A stretch of DNA of 64,000 bases from Sialis fuliginosa (lineage: Eukaryota; Arthropoda; Insecta; Megaloptera; Sialidae), in contig OY540810.1 in NCBI GenBank assembly GCA_961205875.1, positions 35,588,001 to 35,652,000 on the forward strand. The letters are read 5' to 3'. Each line of letters starts with the position of its first letter. The stretch's first letter is position 1. This document shows positions 12,600 to 24,600 of this stretch, one piece after another. Under the pieces are notes generated by a model. The model searched no databases. It was not told the origin of the DNA and was given only the letters and a program-made list of their open reading frames with translations. Both the position numbers and the translations under genes were made by a program.

Positions 12600-15500
12600 T
12601 TTTATAAATGAATTACTCTGTGTTGAATGGTATTATTATAATAACAGATTGTTCTATATATTATATTGATTAGATTACTATTAACAATCAATTGATACAA
12701 TCAGAATACTGGTTTTAATACATAGCAATACTTTCAATTTGAGAAAATCAATACATATCTTCAAATAAACTAGCAGAACATTACTTCAAAATATGACAAT
12801 GGTACCAACATTTATAATATTGTCACTATTCATGAATTTTCAAATTATTTAAATCAAATTCAAAGCTTAATTACTGAAAATCTGTATTTAACGTATTGTA
12901 TTTAATTGTAAATTAGTTTTCTTTTAAGTATATATTTGCTTCTATTAACAATGACTTAAATATGATAGTATATTTCAAAATATACAATTTTGGAAATTAC
13001 AACTCAAATAACTAGTTAAAACGGAACCGGATCTGGGTTCGAGGCTTTTTGTACACGAAGACTTGCAGGTCTTTGTTTTGCGCAGAGATATGGCTGCCAT
13101 ATTTAGTTTAGATCTATGTTTTGGCATATAAAATATTTATTAAAGTTATTATGTGCCGTTTCCATTATAAAAGTGTTGTAAATTATTGTTAACAATGATT
13201 TCTAACCTACTATTCCAGATGAGTTAACAGATCAGTGCGGTTGTGGTGTAATTAATGAAAGATGATTGTGTTTACATCAACTGATCGGTATATGAAAGTT
13301 TTATATATTATTTTAAGGTAAGTGTGTAATAAAAGTTAAGTATTAGTGTTTGTTTTCAATAAGTTTTCATGTTAGAAAATTTCTACCATAAGCTTTGACA
13401 TATCATCAATCTAAGTAAAAGGTAAATGCACTTGAATTGTGTGCGTGCCTGTTTGATTTGAAATTGCCACATTTTTATATTAATACGAATATTGCGTTCA
13501 TGTAATACTTGTGTTATTTTATTAAATATCATTTATCTTTACACGTTATTACAGAAAATGGTATTGGAAAAATTGATACAGAAACATTCATTTATATACT
13601 AACTTATATGGTTATTAACTTATTTCACAGCACAGAACGTATACCTATTATACGCGAATATTAATGTAGCATAGGTACATAGTTACATCCAGATTTGAAA
13701 ACTAATAACAATCATAATATATTTTACTGACATGATTATTGATGTAGTGATATATGTATTAAAAGGTCAGATCAATTGATAAATTTATGTTAGAAGTTAT
13801 AAAACAATTTATAATGGCCTCATTTAATTGAGATTTCGCTGGTACGCAATGTGTTTTAATTATTGTTAATCGAATTATTCCATCATTAGATGTCTAAGTA
13901 CTCAAGTTGTATTATTTATCTTAATTTGTTTTTACAGGGATTTTTCCGAATGAAATGGGTTGTCATTTTGTAGTTTTTTATCTTTGCTGTTTGTTTTCTG
14001 AACTATCTACCTTTAGTTTGTATTGAGTACATTGTATTTTCAGTTATTTTCATTTTCACGGTAAATCAGAATAAAACGCACACGTAAGATGGCGTTAGAA
14101 TATTACATTCCGCCCACATTGTTTCCTAGATCAATAAATAAATGTGTGTCCAGTAGGCCGATGCACCTTCTCAACACACATAAATACGGAACCATAAGGT
14201 TCATAATCATGTAAATTGTTGTCAGTAGTTTCCCAGCGAGTGCCTCTCTTGCTCTCCAATATTTTCTTTATACAGTGTACTGCGCATGTGTCGTTTTGTT
14301 CTTATTCCAGTGGCAGTCTGCGAGCTGTTTATTTATTATGTATATATTTCACATAAATATAAAACCCGTAAATGATGGTCTACCTAGATAATTTGGGATA
14401 TTACTATTTCCATTAATGATTGTATTTATTTATATTTTATAATTAAATTATATACTTTCATTGTTTGATTTTAAATTTGACAGTTATCTTGTGGATTTAA
14501 AAAAATATGTAGCGAATACATACTGACATTTGGGACTATGTAAAGATTATTTTGATATACATAGATAGGTACCTGTCATAATTTAGAAAGAAAGTACGGA
14601 CTGTGCTGTTCGTTGCACTGTATAATTCGGTATAAAATGCTGTTGTCATTAATAAAATAATAGTTCATCAAACTCGTGAGATACATGTTTTCTAATGTGT
14701 AATTTAGATAATACAAAATAATTATTCTAGAGTTGCACGCTCGAGCATACTTCCGCCTCCTCCCCCGTATTTTCGTACATACCTTTATGATTCAAGGTCG
14801 AATTCAGGGCCGTCAACGTTATATAGAAAATGTTATAAATGTAACGAGAATAACGACGCTAACATTTAGTTATAAAAATATAAATATATAACAATGGGCC
14901 TATTAATTTATACAATGACCATGATGTAGTACAGTTTTTTAAGAATTGACTATTGATACGATTATTTTTTATCATAATTTTGTATTGGTCATCCTTTCAT
15001 TATATATTTTGATGCCCGATCTAGTCTGATACAAAAGTAGTGTATGACATAATACATACCGCTAAATGTTTATATTATGAAGGACAAACTTGCTTAATTT
15101 AAAATGTTAGATGTGTACATTTATGTACACTGTAATTTAATGCATCAATTAAGTTTTCTTATATTGTATAAATTATTTCATTATCAAATATTTTATTAAA
15201 CTCAAATTAAAATACCAACTTGTCATCAACATTTCAATTTTATCAGATTGTTTTTATTGACTTTTCGTATTTATGTTTTGTTATGAACTACATACACATT
15301 ACTTTTTAAATTATGTAGATAAAAATAGAGTAATTACTATAACAATAAACAATAAACTCAATTTATTGCTTTTACTTTATATTATTAGATTTGTAATTTG
15401 ATATATAAATATATTTTATTAGAATTCTATTGTTTCAGAGGGTCTAGTTTGTAACAAACTTTATTATAATGATAGGCAAAGTTAAAAACCATCATCTTCA

Positions 15501-15601
15501 TTCAATCTTACTTTAAATACTATATTAAATAAACAGTTTAGATATTATTTTCCTTTTTTGTAAATGGTTAAACATAATAAACATATACTTCTTTTTTACA
15601 G
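12600..15601. promoter_or_regulatory. Head-to-head intergenic region: MANBAL and upSET-like promoters, upSET 5' exon(s) not located
   Basis: About 3 kb separates the MANBAL start (minus) from the first located upSET-like exon (plus). Three GC-richer patches stand out against AT-rich DNA: about 13020-13100, 14080-14330 and 14740-14830. The second contains AAGATGGCG at 14086-14094, a YY1/Pho-type core motif common at transcription starts. An ATG at 14089 opens about 41 codons but shows no family resemblance. A good donor, AAG|GTAAGT, near 13318 would end in a phase that puts a stop into exon 15602, so it could only end a noncoding exon. Confidence 0.45.
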
Positions 15602-18600
15602 GTAATACAGTTTGCAACAATGTGAACAGTAATCAGCAATCTTCCCTTTCTCATAATGTTGTAATAAAATCATCCAATGGACAATTACATGATTTTACAA
15701 CAAGAGAAATGAATACAATTGTCGAAAATAATTTGACAGTTTTAAACAAAATGTCATCAGATGTGACAATTGCAACACCTCAAATCATCGCTCAGCAACA
15801 ACCATCTCTTGTTGCTACATTACCTTCGTTGTACAAGAAGGAAAACATGACAAACATTACAAATGTCAATTCGTCTACTATAGTACATACAAAGATACAA
15901 CAAATGAATAATAACGGGCAGAGAGTTCAAACATTGAACGTGCAGCGGCAATTTCCTCAAATTCAAACGCACAATAAAGTTCAAGTATTGAGTAATGTTG
16001 TAGTACCGAAACATCCTTATGTTTTAAACAAAGGTGCAGTGAATAATATTCAAAGACAAACTTTTAGTAACACCTATGCACAAAAAACAGTGACATTAAA
16101 TTCATCAGCTCCAAAATCTCAAGCCACTATGAAACAAGTAGTAAATAATAAAACATTACAGCAGTCACAAATGAATATGAATTATCAAAATCATTTGCAG
16201 AACAATGTGAACAGAAATCAAATTAGTTCTCAGAGTGTTGGTAAAGTTCATTCAACAAATCAAACTCACGTGATAAGCAGAGTCGTCACACCAGGAATTA
16301 AATCTACGAAAACAACCAATGCGGCGGCAGTGCAAAGAGGGTCACAGCAAACGGGAGGGATAAAAACTATCTCACCACAGTCTATTAACACTGCTGGTGG
16401 CAGGATAGCCAATAACATGGTCGTCCAACAACGAAGTGGTATCAAAACTATACCACCGCAACGACCCAACACATACACAAAATCTGCCCAGAAAATGTCT
16501 GCTGGAATTAAACATAACAACTATAGTATGAAGAACTCTCACATTTATGGAACTAATAAAGTGTCTTCTAAAAATAAAACACTGATAATGCAATCACAGG
16601 CGCAACCGGGTAATGTTGTCAAATACAACGGACAGCAATATCAAGTCGTGCAGCAACCGGTTACAGCATCGCATCAACCGATAACTGTTGTTAGAACGGT
16701 TGCTAGTTACGAAGACAATAATGTTCCGACAGGCATTGCAAATGCATTGTTTTCATCGCAAACACCGAACATGAACATTGCTGAGAGTAAAATGAATGAT
16801 GCTCATGTATCACAAGATGACAATTATACATCTGAAGATGAAAATATCGGTGTTGAAGTTCGACCAGACATTATGAATCCACAAAACATCGTAAGTAGAT
16901 AAACTATTCATACTATGTAGCATTCAGGCTACGAATACACAGGAGGTTTTTCTCCGGTTTTATATGTTACATGTATTTTAATTTAAGGTGAGTGCACATG
17001 CGACTATTTTGCCACAGCGCTTTAAAAAACGCAACCGGTCTTTGTTCAGCGTGAATATTTTGCGACAGCAGCTAAAATGTTCCTGTGTGTTCGTAGCCTC
17101 AGTGTTATTAAATTTATGTTGAAACTAAATAGGAGATTTAATTATTTAATCTGAACATCAACAATTCAATTTATTTCAAATTTATTTATCTACAGCTATC
17201 TTCATATCACACATTAATCAACACAACTGATTTCAAATTTAGTTGTCATTTCTTGTATCTTCTATTACAGCTATCTTAATATTATTCAAGGTCATTACCA
17301 ATTCTGTTTTGAGTTGAGTTGTATCTACTTGTCAAATCTTGTGTGGAATTATTTTATTTTATTTTAAAATGTTGATTCATTTTATAATATGAAATGAATT
17401 TATCAAAACGTGTATTTTCTGAATTATTGTTCAAATAACCCATAATATAGATTTAATTCAGTTAACATTTTAGTTTTAAAAAATGTAAATTCAAGTAAAA
17501 ATTAGGTATGGAGTGTAATATTTTTATTCATTGTATTTCTTTTATAACAAAATGTAGTACAATATTAATATTTTTACCAGGTATTATTCGATCATAATTA
17601 TCATTTGCCACCACCGGAAAATCCTTCACCGTGTTCTACCAAGCTTGAGAAACCTGAAGGTTCAGGATTAATTCCAAACGGAATGCCTGTGTCATCTCAA
17701 CCTTTACAGCAGTATTATGGAACCAAATCTGCTAACCCTCGGTTAAACAATGTCAACTATTCCGACATATTAAATCAGCAACATCCGGCATTACAAGATG
17801 ATGATGCGGCTTCTGCTATAAGTAGCGATGCCGAGAGAGATGAATTAGGAGAAGAAACAGAAACAGCTCCTGAAGGTGAAGGAGAAGAAGACAGTGTTAC
17901 ACGCTGCATCTGGTAAGTTTTTATTTATCAATTATTGATAATTGAAATTTTGTTTTAATTTTTAACAATTAAAATTAAATTGTTGGCGGATACTTTCCAA
18001 AGTGTTGAGTACATTTAAGCTTAATAAATAGCTTATCTGAAATTTTATCTTTGGTATAGAAAATTTATTGTTGTTTTAATTGTTAATAAAATTATAATTT
18101 ATTATCATAATAACAGTAATACAATTATACAAATAAAACATACTTAATCTAATAGGTAAAATAACCTAAAAAAATGCCAAACATCTTAACACTAATTGTC
18201 TAACCATTAGACATTCTCTTGTCTCAATTTTTAATTTATTGCAGTTTCTATTTATTTAGAGAAAAATTACAATATTTATGAAAAAAGAACATAAAACAAT
18301 CAATGAACTCATGTAATATTCACAAATTAATTTACTATGGTAGACATATTGTCATTTATCTTTTTTAACAATAATATATTTTAACACTCAATTGGCCAGC
18401 AAAATGTAATATTAAATTTCTTATGAATTCAGTTCAAGCGTAATACTTGTGTTAATTTACACTGATAACGAAAGATACATTAATGTGTTTTTGGCCGACT
18501 ACCACTAAAGAATAAAACACACATTAATGTGTTGGTGGCAAGTTAAGTGTTAATATATGCATATGTATTATATAATTTGTATTTTTTATACATGGGTCTT

Positions 18601-21600
18601 ATTTATTTCAGTGATTTTGAACACGATGATGGGTATATGATTTGCTGCGACAAATGCTAGTAAGTATAAATACTGTAAAATGTTTATCATTCTTGTAAAT
18701 AAATTTATTTAAATTGTTTTTGACTATTTCAGTGTCTGGCAGCATGTTGATTGTATGTTTGTGGACCGTCAGCACATTCAAGAAGAGTATTTATGTGAGA
18801 AATGCGAACCTCGTCGTGTTAATAAACAGAGAGCACGTTCTATACAGTTGCGTAAACGAGAAGAGATTCTCAATAATGGAAGTTCCAGCGATACATCTTC
18901 CGGTATTTCAATTGATACACCCATAAATAATAATATGCCCAATAAGAAGAGACAGCCGCAGTTGCCGGTAAGGAAAAAGAACGAACCAAACGTTCAAAAG
19001 AAACCACCTATATCTGTTGCGACTCAGAGGCGGTCGCGTAGAGATTCAAATAGAGAAATACCACCGCCTGTTAAACGGAATACAGTGGTGAAGAGAAGAC
19101 AAGAGAAGAAAGTAACTGCAAAACGGAAGGTAAATTTATTAACAATCATTTATTTAATTTAATTTGTGCAATATGAACGTGAAAGCTTAAAATATTAAAA
19201 ATTAAAGACATTTTCTAACGTTGCAGCATATTGAAGCGTATTCAAAAAGTAGTTGGGACGGACAAAATATTTTTAAAATAGTTCATTTTTTCTTTTAAAC
19301 ATTTATTTTGATAGATATATTTCACTTGTACAAATTAGTCTAAACTATGTATGTTTAAAATATAATTGTAAACTAAACATTTCTACATTATCATCTGATA
19401 CCATCGCTATTTGTAACATATTCAATATATCACTTGGTTCATTTAAAATACTGAACTGATATGACTGTTAAAAGGAAAATATTGTATTAAAAGTTGATAC
19501 AAGATGATAACATGGTGTGTGCTTCAAAAACATCCGTTTTTATGCTGTTCAAAGCATTGATGTCAGCATTGAATACGCTTCAAAGCATTTTTTAAATATA
19601 CTGCAACATGAACATTTAACAAATGTTTTTAGATGAAACCGAGGAGAAGCCAAGATGAAAACGATGATTCGTTAGAATCTTGGGAAAGAGGTACTTCGTC
19701 TACTTCGGTTTTACAATTACGCCAGTGGATTGAGAATTACGAAGAGGCTGTGACAAATCACTATTCTCCAGAGCTCCGAGCACGGATAATGAAACTCAAC
19801 GGTCAATACAGTGACGTGAAATCAAGTGGTTTACACACGCTTTCACAATCAAGTGCTAACGTTCACAAGTGTAAAGTTGTTCCCCAACCAAATTTAGGAA
19901 CGAAGGTAATTGGTTTAAAATCTATTAATGGAAGATTAAAAAATAATTTTTTTCTGAAATTTGTGATTTTATCTTTTGAACAAATGGAGGGATTACTGTG
20001 CTAATAAAATATAGTAATTAAATTTAGCATCTTTGATTTTCACATATATTTATTAATATAGTAGACTTTGTAGTTGTGTTGAATTAACACTAGATTTATT
20101 GAATCCGTCAATTTGACGGATTTATATAAGAAATTTCAATGAAGGGCAAAAATTCAGTAAACGTAGTGTTAAGCAGAGTAGTGCTGACTAGGATCCAAAT
20201 AAACGTAAACTAGCTTAGTTATTTAGATATACCTCTAATTTGCTTAGTATAAATCTTTTTTATTAGTGATGTTTTGGGATATTTGAGTAAATATATAACT
20301 TTTTTGCATTCATAATCCGAATTTTTTTTACAATTTTGTTACGAAATGAAAATTGGCAAAACGTGATTTTTTTATAGATCCTTGTTGCGACATTGCATTT
20401 GGGTCCGAACTCCCCAGTGATAGAGCTACGAGGCAAGTATATGCTTGGTTCTCCTCAGAACATCGGGTCACAATCTGTGCTGACAGGACGGCACCACGCA
20501 CAGAGACCAGGCCCATTCCTATTTTTCTACAAATTGCCAAAAGATGGCGTTGAGGTATGCGTTGATACTCGTACATATGGAAATGATGCCAGATTTGTAC
20601 GAAGAAGTTGTCGTCCAAATGCAGAGGTAATTTTTTTTTGCAATATTAAAATTTTGTCATAATTATTTATCAAATGAAACAATTCATGATTTATTTTATT
20701 TGATGTTAATTTTAAACATATTTCTAACATTAATGAACAAAATTTCATTGTGTTACTATGTTTGTTACCTAAAATTAAAACTTTTAAAGGTGAGGCATTG
20801 CATAGAAAAAGGAACGCTGCATTTATACCTTGTGACTATAACAAATGTTGAAAAGAATCGAGAACTCACAATCAAACATGAACCATACTCGTTGATGGGA
20901 TCAAACCTAACACTGTCGTGCGCTTGCGGAAATCCGGCGCAGTGTCTAGCAGTTCCGCAAACGGGTTCTACCGCGTCCATAAATAACAATAACACTATAC
21001 CAACAATGGCTCCTACTAGACGAAGTAACAGCACTGCGGCAGTAGAGATTCCCGAACAGTAAGTGTTTTTTATTTTATTGTTTTATATCTATTATTAGTA
21101 GTGATTACTTGATAAAATTATTTAAAATGTTGGTATCCTGGTTTTGAGCATAAAAATACCGTAATAGCGGTATTAGGAGATTTTGAAATTTTAGGTTTTG
21201 TAACAAGGCTTGGAGAAAAAAATGACATTGTTAATTTACAGAAATATTCAAAACAAACGGCGCGGGCGAAGAACCATCTCATTGTCAGAACATGAGACAC
21301 CGCAGGTAGCGCCTCCTGTTGTTAAAATCGCACCGCCACCGGTTGTAGCACCACCTCCACCTATTGTCCCGACACCGTTGCAATCACCTCCGGTACAGAA
21401 CGGCCCAATCAGAAGGAGTTCCCAGCTTGGAAAATCCCAGCCGAAAGTTGATGATACACCGGTGCAGCAACCGACCACGCCAACTACTACTCCTGAAAAA
21501 CAAGAGGAAAAAGAAGTGAAAGACAAAAAGAAAATGGTATGTATTTTAATTGTTTTTAATCAAATCTCAAGGAATATTATAAAATATTAATTTATGATAT

Positions 21601-24600
21601 TTTTATTACAGACTCGAGAAGAGAGAAAGATGGAAGCTATAATGAAAGCTTTTGAAAGATTGGAAAAAGAACAACGCAAACAAGAGTCACGTACGAGACA
21701 GACACACAAACGAGATAGTGATGTTTCGACTCCACAGCAACAGCAGAATCAACCTAATGAGCAACAAAACAATGTTACTGAACAACGTGTTAGGCGTAAA
21801 AAGTAAGTCATTGAAAACAAATTTATAACAATACTTGAATTCGTGTAATTTCAATTACTACAGTTTTTAATTTAAAGTTGTTTCATTTATTTGATACTTC
21901 TATATTACAATAAACTGCATTCATTGATTAATTTCTATTGGATTGTACACATGTATGTAATTATTCATATTTTTAATTTATCAGGAAAGGACGTGCTCGT
22001 ACAATCAGTACAACATCGTCGGGAAGACGAAGGACGCGATTGAATTCGACAGATTCTTACATGACTTCAGGGGATGAGAATTCTCTCATGTCTCCACCTT
22101 TACCGATATCTGAGCCAGGATCTGTGACGGTCGCTCAGCCATTAAACAGTAATGGCACTGATGAGGGAGGATCTGTGTCAGGTGCAGAAGGACATGCGGC
22201 TGGTCTTTTACTTGCTTTAGCTAACGGTGGGCCTCCTAATGATGAAAGATTGAAGGTAAAAAAATAAATGTTTTTTGTTATTTTGTTTTTACATGAACAC
22301 CAATCATTCCCCGACTTGAAAATTGAAAAAAATTATGTTCAAGTATATTAATATTTGTCTTGTAATTATTTTGGCACGTTTATGTGAAATTGTATTCTGT
22401 TCAGATGGACTATTATTAATTGAGCCGTTCAGAAACCTAATCAAAATAATGTAATTAATGTTTTTATAAACATATATATGAGAAATTAAGAATCAGACAA
22501 AAAAATAATGAAATATTGAACAATGTGTGTTTTTTTTTTAAATAGTTTCGAACGACTTAGTTAGAATATTACAAATTGTGTTGTGTGTTCATTTATATAA
22601 ACTTATATGAACTGTTGTGTTCAGTATAATGTTTTAAAATATTGTGAATTGTTATTTATGTTGTGTTGTTGTTTTTAGTCTCCCGATCCAGATAATTGTA
22701 GTAGTAGCGGATCGTATCCTGGAACTCCATTGTCTTCTAATTGTCTTCTAGTAGCAGCAGCGGTAGAACAAATAACTCCTGGATTTAAATTCCCAAAAAC
22801 AAAGAAGGTAATCACTGTTAACATTATCTAAATAATATCAAACTTAACTTTCAAATAAATAGTGTTATAGTTTATTTTACAACATTCACTATAGTAATTT
22901 GTTAATGTTAATCATGGATACCTGTTTGTTTAATAAGATGTAATGATTTTCAGTCGTCAGTAACTTCGTACCAAAATGTTCTTGATAACTGCTATTATAA
23001 AATACTCATTGAAGCTAAATTTATAATAAGTTTTTCTTTAATGTAGGCAATAATGAACGAGTGGTTAAACAAGTCTCCTGAAACTGTGCAACCCGCTGCA
23101 TCTCCTATTTTATCAATTACGCAACCGAACGTGTTGAAATCTTCACCGGATTCACCTCAGACACTGTCTGTAGTGACAGACGGTCAACCAGCATGTCGGC
23201 AATCCTTAGTAACTCTTGTGCAAGCAGCCAACATGTGTGCTTCTCCTAGAATTACATCTACAGGCAGCGGAAATGCAAAGAAGAGGTGGTTGAGACAGGC
23301 AATCAGTGAAGAATGTGATTCACCAAACAGTAGACCAGGTAAATATTGATTTAACTTAGGCGGTGATTTCGATTGTTTCATTTATAAATCTATTTTAGAT
23401 TCACCACCGGCAGAGATGGCTGCACCACCAAAGAAACGACGTTTGGCCAGAGAATCAATGTCTTCGGAGCAATCGTTTACTCCTCCCACTACGCCTACCT
23501 GCCATGGTCAAAACATTACAGTAAGTATTGAATATTAATTCATTTTAAGGTGTTTCTACTGCTAGACATATTATTAGACAATGAGAATGTTCTCATTAGT
23601 ATTCTGATGCAATAAACAAAATAATAAATTGATTCAATAAATTGTTTAGGAAATACAGTGATTTAAATTTAACATGTGTCATTATTGGAATATTGATATT
23701 TTTTGACATTATTTTGGTAAAACACATTGATAAAACGGTGTCAATTTTTAAATTTTTGGAGGGCGTGTAATTTGATATCACTAACCCGTTTCTGGGAAAT
23801 TAATTATAATGCAAAATCATATAAATAGTATGCTATGAAAATTAGCATGCAACTCGTTTTTTTTCTGGCAGTGAGGTTTTTCTTGGTAGCTAGCTTTTTC
23901 TCGGCAGCCAGGTTTTTCTTGACAGCAAGATGTTTTCCGGCAGCAAGGTTTTAAATCAGCAGCGATATTTTTCCTGGCATCAAGATTTAAATCAGCAACG
24001 ATTTTTTTCCCAGCAGCATGGTGTTTTTTCGCTGCTTGGTGTTGTAATTCACTGGTTTCAATAATTGGTAGCGTGTTGTGAATCCTATATTATTCTTTGT
24101 CTAAGTTAATTATATTATTATGAATAAATACAAAAGAAAATCTTAGATGTGTATATATTATTTTTTTATTGCATAAAAAAATTGTATCGACCATTATTTT
24201 AAATATAAATAAAATATTAACTGGGTATTCATTTCTTTTTTTAGGCCGAGGAGTTTGAAGATTTATCCCCAAATCAAGAGGAAGATTATTACGCTGATGA
24301 AAAAATAAACGATTTTGAAAACGATTCCAACAGTTTAAACGAGAGATCTGCCGACATCGCAACTAATCATCAAGCTGATGATCAAACATTAGAAGAGACA
24401 CAAGATGTATCTGAAAAGGTAGATAATACCAGCACAGAGATCGGATGTGTTTATGTTGAACAGAATGAGACCGAAGATTTGTCACCGGGTGTAGAACCTG
24501 ATGCGATGCTGAAAGAACGCGTCGCTGAGATGCAACTGGAGTTTGGTGGAAACGTCAAGTGCGTCGAAACATTACCATCGCCAGAAATTTCAAATCGTAA

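Noticed and set aside
13253..13318. Possible coding exon MIVFTSTDRYMKVLYIILR before a strong GTAAGT donor
   Set aside because: Joining it to exon 15602 gives an immediate stop; at most it is noncoding 5' sequence.
14089..14215. ATG in AAGATGGCG with 41 open codons as first exon of the upSET-like gene
   Set aside because: No good donor in the phase needed by exon 15602 (only a weak CCA|GTAGGC), and the motif is better explained as a YY1-type core promoter site.
15820..16593. Minus-strand open frames across the first upSET exon
   Set aside because: They are antisense shadows of the long plus-strand exon 15602-16890 and show no family features.
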